Source: a virus. Taken from it: a stretch of 41,770 nucleotides of DNA. The stretch lies in IMG/VR virus record IMGVR_UViG_3300031730_000012, positions 1 through 41,770 of that record; one strand, written 5' to 3'. The translations under genes were made by a program, and so were the position numbers. Within the stretch, counting starts at the first letter, position 1. Every line of letters starts with the position of its first letter. The notes under the pieces are model-generated. The model had not been told where the DNA came from, made no database searches, and worked only from the letters and a program-made list of their open reading frames with translations. Positions 14,294 to 23,197 of the stretch are shown here, piece by piece.

Positions 14294-16942
14294 ATGTCCG
14301 ATACCTCTCTCGTGTTCAACGTCCTCGGCCGCGAGCGAGTCGGCTCCGCGCTGAGCCGGGTGGCGTCGCTGTTTCGCTCGGCCGGCCAGCAGGCGGAGCG
14401 GGCAACCCGGCAGGCCACCCAGTCCACGGAGCGCCTCGACCGCCAGATCCACGACGTCGAGAAGTCGCTGGCGATGCTGAACGCCGAGTTCGCCGCGACC
14501 GGCAACAAAGAGCTGTTCGTGCGGATGAAGCGCGACCGGTCGCTGCTCACCCAGCTGCAGTCGGTACGCCGCGAGATCGGCGCAGCCAACGACGAAGTGG
14601 ACCGGCTCGGCGCCAACGACCGCGCGTCCAGCATGCTCGGCCGGCTCAGCCAAGCCGGTTCGGACGTCGGCAGCACACTGCAAACCGGGCTGAGGTCGAG
14701 TCTGGAGCTGGTTGCCAGCAACGCCTGGACGCTGGTCGGTGCGGCCGGTGCCGCAGCGGCCGCGCTCGCGGCGATCGCCCCGGCCGCGTTTCTTGCCGGC
14801 GGCGCGGTCGGATCCCTGCCCGCGATCTTCTCCGGCGCGGCCGCGGCGATGGCCACGCTGAAGCTGGGCACGATCGGTCTGGCCGAGCAGTGGAAGGCGC
14901 AGACCACCGCGACCGGCGGGGCGGCCCGGGCGGCGCGGGACATGACCGCGAAGCATCGGGCGGTCGAGCAGGCCGCCAAGGGCGTCGAGCGTGCCGAACG
15001 GGCCGTGCAGGACGCGATCAAGAACGTGGCCCGGGCGGAGCGCGACGTCACCGCAGCGCAGAAGGATGCTGCCGCCGCGGCGCTTGCCGTCGCGGATGCG
15101 GTCGCCGAGGAGCAGCGCCGCCGCCGGGACCTGGCCACCGACCTCGCGTCGGCGCGCCTCGACGTCGGCGACGCCATCGACGCCGAGACCGACGCCGAGA
15201 CGGCGCTGAACGCGGCCCGGGCCAACGGCGCGGACCCGGCCGAGATCGACGACCTGGAGCGCGCCTACGAGCGCGCGCAGATCGCCGTGACGCAGGCCAA
15301 GAACCGGGTCGAGGACCTGACTGACGCGCAGAAGGAAGCCGACAAGACCACCGTCGACGGCTCGGACGCTGTGGTCGCCGCGAAGGACCGAGTGAAGGAC
15401 GCGCAGCAGCGGGTCATCGACGCACAGGACGCCGAGGCGGCTGCGGTGCAGCGGGTCACCGACGCGCGCGATGCGCAGAAGGACGCGGTGCAGCAGCTGG
15501 CCGACGCGCAGAAGGCACTCAACACCTCAGCGGCTGGCGGTGGGGGCGGAGGAATCGTGCCGCCAGCGATCGCCGCGAGCGCACAGAAGTTCCTCGACGT
15601 GCTCAAGCAGCTGCGCCCCGCGTTCGAGCAGCTGCGCCTTGGCGTGCAGGAGAAGCTGTTCGCCGGACTTGCTGGACCGCTCCAGGCGATGGCGACGGCA
15701 TGGCTGCCGCAGCTGACCAGCTCGCTCGGCGCGATGGCGACGACATTCAACCGGATCATCAAGATATTCATGGCCACCGTGTCGCAGTCGTCGTTCATCA
15801 AGAACATCGCGATCGGCGTGGAAGCGTTCCGCGGCGCACTGGAGGCGGTCGGCAAGGTCGCGGCCGGCCCGCTCACCACGGCGTTCGGCAACCTCGCCGC
15901 GGCCGCCGCGCCGTTCGTCGAGACGCTGGGCAACGAGGTGGCGAAGGCCCTCGGATCGTTCGCCGGTTGGATCAACAAGCTGGCGCAGGGCGGGAAGAAC
16001 TCCAAGCTCAACCAGTTCTTCCGCACCGCCGCCGACGTACTCAAGGACGTCTTCAAGATCCTGCGTGACGTCGGCTCCATCCTCGGCTCGGTGCTGTCGG
16101 CGATTTTCGGCCAGCCCGAGAACGGGCTCGGCCCGTGGAAGTCGTTCGTCAAGACCATGGGCGACATCGCCGCCTGGTTCAGGGATCCCGAGAACCAGCG
16201 GGCGATCCGGGAGTTCATCGCCAATGTCAAGGACTGGGGCGGCCAGGTCGTCGCGTTCTTCAAGAGCATCGCCCCGGCCATCGGCCCGGCCATGGCTTTC
16301 ATCAAGTTCTCGCTGGTCACCTCCGCCAACATGGTCAAGGTCGTCATCGTGACCGTGCAGAACCTTATCGGCGTCGTGAAATGGATCGGCAAAAACGCAC
16401 CGGTCGCATGGAACGCAATGAAGAACGCGTTCGGCACCGCCAAGGACTGGATCGTCAACAAGGGCGGCGCGCTGATCGGCTGGTTCAAGAGCTTGCCGGG
16501 CAAGATCAGCTCGGCCGCGAGCGGCATGTGGAACGGCCTGCGCGACAGCTTCCGCTCGGCGATCAACTGGGTCATCCAGCGCTGGAACAACCTGTCCTTC
16601 ACCATTCCGTCGGTCACGCTGCCGCTGCTCGGCACCATTGGCGGTGGCCGGCTCGACACGCCGAACATCCCGTACTTGGCACAGGGTGGCGTTGTGCCGG
16701 CCACGCGCGGGGGCCGCCTCGCGGTGCTCGGTGAGGGCGGCCGGGATGAGGCGGTCATCCCGCTGGATCGAGCCGGCGGCATGGGTGGGCGCTCCGAGAT
16801 CGTCCTGTCGATCGCGGCGGCTGGTGATCCCGCACTGAAGGCGCTGCTGGAAGCACTGCTGCCGCACATGCGCTACGGGGTTCGTACGGCCGGCCGCGGC
16901 AGCGTGCAGAAGTGGATCGGCGTCAAGGGCGTGGCGGCGTGA
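14294..16942 (+). CDS. Tape measure protein
   Basis: The 882-residue protein sets tail length by spanning the tube lumen; at about 1.5 angstrom per residue this predicts a tail near 130 nm. The first ~130 residues are helical, followed by a hydrophobic region (about 138-200) that may insert in the host membrane. A long Ala, Asp and Gln-rich coiled coil comes next (about 210-415, repeats of AQK, VTDARDAQKDA). A globular helical half and the motif GGVVPATRGGRLAVLGEGGR near the end, typical of actinophage tape measures, complete it. It is short for the family. Confidence 0.88.
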   Translation: MSDTSLVFNVLGRERVGSALSRVASLFRSAGQQAERATRQATQSTERLDRQIHDVEKSLAMLNAEFAATGNKELFVRMKRDRSLLTQLQSVRREIGAANDEVDRLGANDRASSMLGRLSQAGSDVGSTLQTGLRSSLELVASNAWTLVGAAGAAAAALAAIAPAAFLAGGAVGSLPAIFSGAAAAMATLKLGTIGLAEQWKAQTTATGGAARAARDMTAKHRAVEQAAKGVERAERAVQDAIKNVARAERDVTAAQKDAAAAALAVADAVAEEQRRRRDLATDLASARLDVGDAIDAETDAETALNAARANGADPAEIDDLERAYERAQIAVTQAKNRVEDLTDAQKEADKTTVDGSDAVVAAKDRVKDAQQRVIDAQDAEAAAVQRVTDARDAQKDAVQQLADAQKALNTSAAGGGGGGIVPPAIAASAQKFLDVLKQLRPAFEQLRLGVQEKLFAGLAGPLQAMATAWLPQLTSSLGAMATTFNRIIKIFMATVSQSSFIKNIAIGVEAFRGALEAVGKVAAGPLTTAFGNLAAAAAPFVETLGNEVAKALGSFAGWINKLAQGGKNSKLNQFFRTAADVLKDVFKILRDVGSILGSVLSAIFGQPENGLGPWKSFVKTMGDIAAWFRDPENQRAIREFIANVKDWGGQVVAFFKSIAPAIGPAMAFIKFSLVTSANMVKVVIVTVQNLIGVVKWIGKNAPVAWNAMKNAFGTAKDWIVNKGGALIGWFKSLPGKISSAASGMWNGLRDSFRSAINWVIQRWNNLSFTIPSVTLPLLGTIGGGRLDTPNIPYLAQGGVVPATRGGRLAVLGEGGRDEAVIPLDRAGGMGGRSEIVLSIAAAGDPALKALLEALLPHMRYGVRTAGRGSVQKWIGVKGVAA

Positions 16943-19900
16943 CGCTGTTCAGCCCGAAGACGGAGCTGTACATCAACGGCGCCTGGGTCGATGTCAGCTC
17001 GTACGTCCGCTACGCGTCCGGCGTCGAGATCGGCCGCGGCCAGGCCGACGAGCAGGGCGAGCTCACCCCCTCGCGGCTGGCGCTGGCGCTGAAGAACACC
17101 GACGGCCGGTTCTCCAACCGCAATCCCGGCTCGCCGTACTTCGGGCTGCTCGGCCGCAACACGCCGCTGCGCCAGTCGGTGACGGGTTTTCCGTTTCACC
17201 TGCGCCTCGACGGCCAGGGGTATGCGACCACGCCGGACGCGGCGGCGCTCGACATCACCGGCGACATCGACATCCGCGCCGACATCGAGCCGGACTCGTG
17301 GACTCCGGCAGCCCGAACCGTCATCGCCTCGAAGTACCTCAACACCGGGAGCAACCGCTCCTGGTACCTGTCACTGGCGGGCACGGGTCACCTCGAGTTC
17401 GCATGGTCGGCCGCCGGCACCACCGTCGAAACGGCCACCTCGACCGCAGCCGTTCCGGCCACCACGGGCCGGCTGACGGTCCGCGTGGTGCTGGACGTTT
17501 CCAACGCGGGCAACCACACGGTCACGTTCTACACCGGCACCAGCGTCACGACAGCGACGACACAACTCGGGGCCGTGGTGACCACCGCGGGCGTCACGAG
17601 CATCTTCTCCGGCACCGCCGCGCTCGAGGTCGGCTCTGGCAACGGCGGCATCGTGATCTTCGTCGGCGATCAGCGGTTTGTCGGCCGGTTCTACCGGCTA
17701 CAGGTCTGCAACGGTATCGCCGGCACGGTCGTGGCCGACCCAGATTTCACGGGCCTGGCCGATGGGACGACGAGTTTTTCGGACACCTACCGCACGTGGA
17801 CGGTGGTCTCCCCGGGCTACGTCACCAGCGACGGCATCCGCTTCCGAGGCGAGGTGCCGACCTGGCCACCACGGTGGGACCTGTCCGGCCGCGACGTGTA
17901 CACCCCGATCGAGGCGGCCGGGATCACGCGCCGGCTCACCCAGGGCGCCGTCCCGCTGCGGTCAACGATCTTCCGGAATCTTGTCCGGTACGACAGCAGC
18001 ATCACCTTGGCGTACTGGACGTTCGAGGACGACTCGCAGGCGACGTCGGCCGCGTCGGCGGTCAGCGACGGCGTGCCGGCCACGACGACCGGGATCACGT
18101 TCGCAGGCGACGACACACTGCCGGGCGCTGCGCCTGTGGCGACGATCGACGGCACCACCAGCAGGATCTTCGGGTCGGTGCGCCGTACCCTGCCGACTGC
18201 CGCGACCGGCTGGGCTGTCCTGCTGTACTTCAAGCTCCCGGCGATCCCAGGGTCGGACACGACGCTGGTCCGGTGGACGTCGACGGGCACGATCCCCACC
18301 TGGCAGATCGTGGTCGGCACGCTGACCTACATGCTGCAGGGCTTCGACTCGCTCGGCGCCCTGGTACTCAACCTGAACATCGGGTTCGGGGCGGGCGCAG
18401 AACCGGCGAATCGGTGGATCGCGATGCGGGCGGCGACCACCTTGTCCGGCGGCACGGTGACCTACACGCTGGGCTGGCACGCGGTCGGCAGCGGAACGTT
18501 CTACGGCAACCAGGACACCTACTCCGGCGCTCCGGGCAGTCCACGCGGCTGGTCACTGAGCGGGGCGACGGCCCTAGTCGGCGCTTCCATCGCGCACGTC
18601 TACGTCGGGCAGAACACGCTGCCGTTCGCAACGTCAACATTCGCAGAATCATCGGACGGCTACCAGGGCGAGACTGCCGTAGCGCGCCTACAGCGCCTGT
18701 GCACCGAAGAGGACATAGACCTGCATGTCCACTCCCTCTTCGGCTACGCCCCCACTGACACCTCGGCGACGATGGGCCGTCAGGGCATCGACACGTTCGT
18801 AGGGCTGCTTACCTCCTGCCAGGACGCCGACCTGGGCATCCTGTACGAGCCCCGCGATCGGTTCGGCTACGCCTACTGGCCGCTCGACGCCTTGTACAAC
18901 GCCGACGGCGTGACGTTCAGCTATGGCACCCACGTGGCCGAGCCGTTCGAGCCGACCGACGACGACCAGCAGCTGCGCAACGCGGTCACCGCGACCCGGC
19001 CCGGCAACACTGTGGGCGCCCTGGCCGAACAGGAAACCGGCCCGCTGTCGATCCTGCCGCCCCCGGATGGCGTCGGCCGCTACGAGGTCTCCTACGACGT
19101 CAACGTGGACACCGACGACGAGCTCGCCTCTGCCGCGGCGTGGCTGCGGCACCTTGGCACCTACGACGAGCTTCGCTATCCGGCGGTCAGTTTCATCCTC
19201 GGCAACTCGGCGTTCACCGGCGACGCGGCCGCCACCTCTGATGTGGTGCGGCTGGACATCGGCCGGCGCTTCACCGTCGATTCGCTGCCCGCCTGGCTGC
19301 CCCCGGATCCGGCGCGGGCCCTGGTCCGGGGGACCTCGGAGACGCTGACCACCGACACGTGGGACGTCACCACCGCGACGACGCCCGCGGGCGTGTACGA
19401 CGTGGGCGTGTACGACGCCACCGACTCGCGCTGGGATTCGCGGACCACGGTCACCCACGAGAGCTACGCCTCCGGCGCGACCACGATCTTTTTCAGGACC
19501 GAGGACTTCGGCGACATCTGGGCCACGACTGGCAACGGCACCTCGTACGACTGCACCTGCTCAGGCGAGAAGTTCACGGTAACCGCAATGGAGCCCGACG
19601 CCACATTCGAGACTGCGGGGCTCGCGGGTTGGGGCACTCCCGCATCCGGCACATGGGCGCGCTCGACCGCGCAGGCGCACACCGGCACAGGCTCCGGCCT
19701 GCTCACCGTGACCGGTAGCCCGACGCAGACGTACGTGCGGCAGTCGACCCAGATCCCAGTGACCGTCGGGGTCAGCTACCGGGTGACGATGTGGGCGTAT
19801 TCGGTGGCCGGCAGCGCTGACATCGGTGTGGCCATCGACTGGTTCGATTCCGGCCACAACTACCTGTCCACGGACGCGCAAACCCTGACCTTGGCCGCGG

Positions 19901-20154
19901 CGACGTGGACCGCGTTCGGCAAGACCGCCGCAGCTCCGGCATCCGCCGCCTTCGCGGTTTATGGGCCGACAATCGGCAATTCGCCGCCCGCGGGCCGAGC
20001 GATATACGTCGACGACATCTACTTCCAGCAGGCAAGTGGCTCGACCGGCTACCTGCAGGCCGCGACCGTCACCCGGTCCATTAACGGCATCGCCAAAACA
20101 CTCCCGGCTGCAAGCGAGATCCATGTGGCCGACGCCGGTCGCTGGGCACGGTAG
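16939..20154 (+). CDS. Multidomain minor tail protein with lectin-like and carbohydrate-binding domains
   Basis: The 1071-residue protein starts with a Dit/baseplate-like segment (ELYINGAWVDVSSYVRYASG, then LTPSRLALALKNTDGRFSNR). Two LamG/concanavalin-like stretches follow (about 85-265, with ALDITGDIDIRADIEPDSW, and about 355-560, with TLAYWTFEDDSQ). A tail-associated middle comes next (about 570-880). The C-terminal jelly roll (about 900-1040: SGTWARSTAQAHTGTGSG, YRVTMWAYSVAGSADIGVAI, IYVDDIYF) resembles a carbohydrate-binding module. It likely forms the tail tip and binds host cell-wall glycans (inferred). GTG start overlaps the tape-measure stop by 4 bp. Confidence 0.82.
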   Translation: MTLFSPKTELYINGAWVDVSSYVRYASGVEIGRGQADEQGELTPSRLALALKNTDGRFSNRNPGSPYFGLLGRNTPLRQSVTGFPFHLRLDGQGYATTPDAAALDITGDIDIRADIEPDSWTPAARTVIASKYLNTGSNRSWYLSLAGTGHLEFAWSAAGTTVETATSTAAVPATTGRLTVRVVLDVSNAGNHTVTFYTGTSVTTATTQLGAVVTTAGVTSIFSGTAALEVGSGNGGIVIFVGDQRFVGRFYRLQVCNGIAGTVVADPDFTGLADGTTSFSDTYRTWTVVSPGYVTSDGIRFRGEVPTWPPRWDLSGRDVYTPIEAAGITRRLTQGAVPLRSTIFRNLVRYDSSITLAYWTFEDDSQATSAASAVSDGVPATTTGITFAGDDTLPGAAPVATIDGTTSRIFGSVRRTLPTAATGWAVLLYFKLPAIPGSDTTLVRWTSTGTIPTWQIVVGTLTYMLQGFDSLGALVLNLNIGFGAGAEPANRWIAMRAATTLSGGTVTYTLGWHAVGSGTFYGNQDTYSGAPGSPRGWSLSGATALVGASIAHVYVGQNTLPFATSTFAESSDGYQGETAVARLQRLCTEEDIDLHVHSLFGYAPTDTSATMGRQGIDTFVGLLTSCQDADLGILYEPRDRFGYAYWPLDALYNADGVTFSYGTHVAEPFEPTDDDQQLRNAVTATRPGNTVGALAEQETGPLSILPPPDGVGRYEVSYDVNVDTDDELASAAAWLRHLGTYDELRYPAVSFILGNSAFTGDAAATSDVVRLDIGRRFTVDSLPAWLPPDPARALVRGTSETLTTDTWDVTTATTPAGVYDVGVYDATDSRWDSRTTVTHESYASGATTIFFRTEDFGDIWATTGNGTSYDCTCSGEKFTVTAMEPDATFETAGLAGWGTPASGTWARSTAQAHTGTGSGLLTVTGSPTQTYVRQSTQIPVTVGVSYRVTMWAYSVAGSADIGVAIDWFDSGHNYLSTDAQTLTLAAATWTAFGKTAAAPASAAFAVYGPTIGNSPPAGRAIYVDDIYFQQASGSTGYLQAATVTRSINGIAKTLPAASEIHVADAGRWAR

Positions 20155-20166
20155 AGAGGACATCGC

Positions 20167-20667
20167 GTGGTCAGTGCGGGCGCCATTACCTACGCCGACG
20201 ACATCAACGACATCGCCGACGCGACGACCGGCAAGCCGCTGGTGCGACTGGTTCAGACCGTCGCGCAGTCCATCCCGGACGCGACGCTCACCGCGCTCAC
20301 GTTCTCCGGCGAGGACATCGACACTCACGGCTTCCACGACACGGGCAGCAACACCGCCCGGATCACCCCGACCATGGCCGGCTACTACCGGTTCACCGGC
20401 ACCTACTTCACGGCCGCGCCGACGACGCTGGCGAACATGGACGCCAGTCTGCGCAAGAACGGCTCGACGTCGATCGCGCCGGGGCCGCGCGGATCGGCCA
20501 CCGGGAACATCGCGCAGTCGCAGAGCTGCACCGCGATGGTTTCGTGCAACGGCACCACCGATTACGTGGAGCTGCTGGCATTCCAAGATTCGACCGGTGC
20601 CGTCAACTCCAACGTCAGCCAGCGCTTCAGCAGCGTGTTCGAGTGCGAATTCATCAGGCCACTGTGA
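20167..20667 (+). CDS. Jelly-roll tail protein, receptor-binding candidate, 166 aa
   Basis: The product looks like a C1q/TNF-like beta jelly roll: ALTFSGEDIDTHGFHDTGSN, TPTMAGYYRFTGTYFTAAPT, and a late FSSVFECEF strand. Such short proteins form trimers at phage tail tips. Place after the large minor tail protein and before the endolysin fits. GTG start with GAGAGGA just upstream. Confidence 0.6.
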   Translation: MVSAGAITYADDINDIADATTGKPLVRLVQTVAQSIPDATLTALTFSGEDIDTHGFHDTGSNTARITPTMAGYYRFTGTYFTAAPTTLANMDASLRKNGSTSIAPGPRGSATGNIAQSQSCTAMVSCNGTTDYVELLAFQDSTGAVNSNVSQRFSSVFECEFIRPL

Positions 20668-20692
20668 TTCGGCCCCGCCCCGAGGAGGCAGC

Positions 20693-20974
20693 ATGGTTGA
20701 GCAGGTCATCCAGTACGTCAACGGCATCGAGTACAACGGGGCTAACCGCGAGGACATCCTTGCCGCACTCCCGCCGCAGACGGTAATCGACTACCACGTC
20801 GAACTCCAGGCGGCAGCGGGTGACACTGCCGTCTACAGGTTCGACGACGGTTCCGGGCTGCAGACGTACACGCTCGCGGTCGGGGACTGGCTGATCTGGT
20901 CGTATGGCCCTCCCCAGTCGCTGCCGGCGGCAGCGTTCGCCAGCAGCTACGTCAAGAGGTCCGACCTGCCATGA
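20693..20974 (+). CDS. Hypothetical tail-region protein, 93 aa
   Basis: CGAGGAGG lies before the ATG. The protein has a beta-rich core (TVIDYHVELQAAAGDTAVYR, YTLAVGDWLIWSYGPP) and no membrane segment. Its role is not recognised; it may be a small tail-fibre or chaperone protein. It overlaps the endolysin start by 4 bp. Confidence 0.55.
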   Translation: MVEQVIQYVNGIEYNGANREDILAALPPQTVIDYHVELQAAAGDTAVYRFDDGSGLQTYTLAVGDWLIWSYGPPQSLPAAAFASSYVKRSDLP

Positions 20975-21861
20975 GTTGGCGACTCACCAAGAGCCTGGCC
21001 AGATTCCGGCGCCTCGTCGACGAACGCTGGCCGAACCGGGATCATGCGTCCGACGGCACGATCGGCGACACGGCGCACCAGGCCGAGACCTCGGGCCACA
21101 ACCCGGACGACACGGCCGGAAGCCGGCCCGAGTGGAACAGCGACTCCGACAGCGTCGCCGAGGTGCGCGCGTTCGACATGGACTCCGACCTGCGCGAGCC
21201 CGGCACGACCGCGCAGCAGCTGGTCGACCACCTGCGCGTGCTGCCCGGCCTGGACAAGGTGTTCCGGTACATCATCTTCGACCGGAAGATCTACCGCGCG
21301 TCCAACGACTGGAAGCCCGAGACGTACACCGGGGCCAGCCCGCACACCGAGCACATCCACTTTTCCGGCGCCTACACCCAGGCCGCAGACGACAACGAGA
21401 CCTTCGACTTCCGACTCGACGAGGTAGGGAACATGGCGCTGACCGATGACGACCTGGACAAGGTTGAGGCGAGGGTCCTCGCTCTGCTGCGGGGTGCGGA
21501 CGGCAAGCGTGCTGTCGGCCAGGCCGTGCTCGGCTACGACCCCGGCTACATCGACGGCGACCCCACCAAGGGCGTGTGGCCGGGCATCCCGGACGCCACC
21601 TACGGCAAGTCGTCGAGCACCAACGGCACGGTTGGCCTCGGCACGGCGGTCGGCACCCTGCTGTCCCGGCAGCAGACGAACGCCCAGGCCGACGCGGTCG
21701 CCGCCCAGGCGGTCACGACCGCGCTGGCCGCAGTGGTTCCCGCCGTCGCTGCCGCGGTCATCGCGAAACTGCCGCAAGGCGCGGACCAGATCAGCCAGGC
21801 CGAGGTCACCGAGGCGGTCCGGGTGGCGTTCGCTGACGCGTTCGGCTCGGCGTCCGCATGA
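20971..21861 (+). CDS. Endolysin, M15-type peptidase
   Basis: The N-terminal ~140 residues have the zinc peptidase layout of the VanY/M15 family: an early His (SGHNPDD), an acidic pair in VRAFDMDSDLREPG, VFRYIIFDRKIYRAS, and a late HIHFSG with two metal His (128, 130). It would cut peptidoglycan cross-links to release phage. The C-terminal half (GKRAVGQAVLGYDPGY, then Ala/Val-rich helices) is not a known binding domain and may target the wall. 4-bp overlap upstream. Confidence 0.8.
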   Translation: MSWRLTKSLARFRRLVDERWPNRDHASDGTIGDTAHQAETSGHNPDDTAGSRPEWNSDSDSVAEVRAFDMDSDLREPGTTAQQLVDHLRVLPGLDKVFRYIIFDRKIYRASNDWKPETYTGASPHTEHIHFSGAYTQAADDNETFDFRLDEVGNMALTDDDLDKVEARVLALLRGADGKRAVGQAVLGYDPGYIDGDPTKGVWPGIPDATYGKSSSTNGTVGLGTAVGTLLSRQQTNAQADAVAAQAVTTALAAVVPAVAAAVIAKLPQGADQISQAEVTEAVRVAFADAFGSASA

Positions 21862-21893
21862 GGCCGGCACGGCGGCGGATTGGCGGATCATGA

Positions 21894-22148
21894 GTGAGCA
21901 GGCGTGGAACGGCGCTGCCCGGAGCTTGGACGCTCATCCGGGACATCCTCAGTTTCCTGGGAGGTTGGGCGCTCATCTTCCTGGAGGCGCAGCGGCCCGA
22001 GGTGCGCGGCCTGGTGATGCTGGTCGGCGGGGCGGCGATCGGGATCCCGGGATTCGCGGTCGGCGCGGCCTCGGTGGCGGAGCTCATCAGCCAGCGTCGG
22101 GGTGGTACGCCAGACTTGCCGTCGCCGCGAGCGGAGCCTCGGGTCTAG
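21894..22148 (+). CDS. Holin-like membrane protein, 84 aa
   Basis: Two hydrophobic segments lie at about residues 16-30 (IRDILSFLGGWALIF) and 38-62 (VRGLVMLVGGAAIGIPGFAV), with a basic Pro-rich tail. It follows the endolysin gene. The GTG start is used; the ATG at 21890 opens a frame with no such features. Related two-span proteins are common in Streptomyces phage lysis cassettes. Confidence 0.6.
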   Translation: MSRRGTALPGAWTLIRDILSFLGGWALIFLEAQRPEVRGLVMLVGGAAIGIPGFAVGAASVAELISQRRGGTPDLPSPRAEPRV

Positions 22149-22188
22149 CGCTGCTCGCGATCGTGGCGGTGAGGTGGGCTGCCGGGTG

Positions 22189-22497
22189 ATGAGGACGACG
22201 CGGGCGATCCCCGTCTACTGGCTGATCGTGGGGCTGGCGACCGCGATTCTGTCGCCGCTGCTGTCCATCTTCGCCTCGGTGACCATCGCCGAGCGCAACG
22301 CCGAGGTCCAGCGGCAGCGGCAGGAGCAGGCGCAGGCGCAGGCCCAGATCGAGTCCCGCAAGGTGGTCTGCAACTGGATCGGCACCAACTTGGACGTCTT
22401 CGATGAGACGCCCCCGGCCGGAGCTGCTGGGAAGAACCTGCGTACCCGGTATCTGGAGCTGTATCAGATCTCGCAGTGTCAGCCACCGCGGAAGTAG
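22189..22497 (+). CDS. Membrane protein with coiled coil, 102 aa
   Basis: An N-terminal membrane segment (VYWLIVGLATAILSPLLSIF, about residues 9-30) is followed by a Gln/Ala/Glu coiled coil (AERNAEVQRQRQEQAQAQAQ) and a conserved end with DVFDETPP and YLELYQISQCQPPRK. Two Cys (near residues 62 and 97) may be paired. The family recurs in Streptomyces phage lysis regions; it may regulate the holin. Function is not established. Confidence 0.6.
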   Translation: MRTTRAIPVYWLIVGLATAILSPLLSIFASVTIAERNAEVQRQRQEQAQAQAQIESRKVVCNWIGTNLDVFDETPPAGAAGKNLRTRYLELYQISQCQPPRK

Positions 22498-22528
22498 TGC
22501 CACCACACAGACCCCCGAAGGAGACGTC

Positions 22529-22714
22529 ATGATCGCGAGAATCCGTAAGGCAGTCATTGCCGGACTGAGCGCCGGCCTGTCCGTGGCCGTCGGAGCCCTG
22601 GTCGCCGCTGGCTCGCTCGACCAGGAGCAGATCTCCAAGGCCATCGGCGCCGGAGTCGCCGCGGCGGTCGTCGCCGGGTGGGCGACCTGGCGCGTCCCGA
22701 ACGCGCCCGCCTGA
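22529..22714 (+). CDS. Small holin-like membrane protein, 61 aa
   Basis: GAAGGAG lies 6 nt before the ATG. Two hydrophobic segments flank an acidic turn (AGLSAGLSVAVGALVAAGSL, SLDQEQISKAIGAGVA, AAAVVAGWATW). It closes the lysis module before the terminator. It could be the holin or an antiholin beside the 84-residue protein. Confidence 0.6.
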   Translation: MIARIRKAVIAGLSAGLSVAVGALVAAGSLDQEQISKAIGAGVAAAVVAGWATWRVPNAPA

Positions 22715-22747
22715 CTCAGCGCGTAGCACGCACCTCTGACAAAACTG

Positions 22748-22775
22748 CGCCCCTCGAGCTCCGGCTCGAGGGGCG
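22748..22775. terminator. Bidirectional hairpin terminator (module A side)
   Basis: A perfect 11-bp stem, CGCCCCTCGAG at 22748-22758 and CTCGAGGGGCG at 22765-22775, encloses a CTCCGG loop. TTTCG follows on plus and AGTTTTGT on minus. It ends the late operon from the left and the minus-strand HTH gene from the right. Confidence 0.75.
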
Positions 22776-22792
22776 TTTCGTCATGTCCGGGA

Positions 22793-22993
22793 TCAGGCGT
22801 CGCCTTCGGGTTCCTCGGCGACCTGCTTCCGGTTCGTCCGGATCCAGGCCTCGACGACCTCGGCGTCCCACACCGCGCCCATCTCGAGCGTGTCGAGCGG
22901 CTCGGGGAATCCGCGTTGCCGGGAGATGACGTACGCCCGCTGCCGCCCGACGCCGAGCGCCTTGGCGATCTCCGCGGTGCCCATCAACCTCAT
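22793..22993 (-). CDS. AlpA/MerR-like HTH protein, copy A, 66 aa
   Basis: The small DNA-binding protein has the helix-turn-helix GTAEIAKALGVGRQRAYVIS and the wing-like FPEPLDTLEMGAVWDAEVVE, the AlpA/excisionase pattern. It is a paralogue of the protein at 23198-23434; both share LGVxRQRA, FPEPxDTL and a closing ExPExD tail. MRLMG at 22993 or MG at 22984 may start it. It lies inside a duplicated module and is likely a regulator or excisionase. DNA target unknown. Confidence 0.65.
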   Translation of the reverse strand: MRLMGTAEIAKALGVGRQRAYVISRQRGFPEPLDTLEMGAVWDAEVVEAWIRTNRKQVAEEPEGDA

Positions 22994-23046
22994 AGACGCA
23001 CACGCTAAGTACACATACGGTTTACGCCCGGAGTGCGTCTGCCCTG

Positions 23047-23075
23047 TTAACAATCGCTGTGTACGCGTGTAACCT
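23047..23075 (+). promoter_or_regulatory. Plus-strand promoter of module A
   Basis: TTAACA at 23047-23052 and TAACCT at 23070-23075 are spaced by 17 nt beginning ATCG. The same spacing and -10 box occur at 23464-23492, which strengthens the call. A short transcript into the terminator at 23146-23182 would result. Confidence 0.5.
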
Positions 23076-23081
23076 GCGATC

Positions 23082-23185
23082 ACAGAAGGCAGACGAGCAG
23101 ACCTTGGCCGGGTGCGCACTCGTCGCCCCCTTTCCGTGAGCACGAAAGCGCCGCCCGGACCAGATGGTCGCGGGCGGCGCTTCTT
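23082..23185 (+). ncRNA. Candidate short transcript with conserved hairpin (copy A)
   Basis: A transcript from the promoter at 23047-23075 would start near 23082, pass a 33-nt hairpin (GACGAG at 23092-23097 with CTCGTC at 23119-23124), and end at the strong stem at 23146-23182. No good ORF lies in it. The hairpin recurs at 23507-23539 with one compensatory A-U to G-C change. This may be a small RNA or a remnant leader; expression is unproven. Confidence 0.3.
23146..23182. terminator. Bidirectional hairpin terminator (between modules A and B)
   Basis: AAGCGCCGCCCG at 23146-23157 pairs with CGGGCGGCGCTT at 23171-23182, a perfect 12-bp stem. GACC at 23158-23161 and GGTC at 23166-23169 extend it past a one-base bulge, leaving an AGAT loop. 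CTTCG follows on plus and CGTG on minus. It can end the minus HTH gene B and the plus transcript A. Confidence 0.7.
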
Positions 23186-23197
23186 CGCGTCTGGGGT

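Noticed and set aside
21890-22189. Alternative ATG frame starting at 21890
   Set aside because: Its product is Gly/Arg-rich without membrane segments, while the GTG frame four bases later has two clear spans fitting the lysis module.
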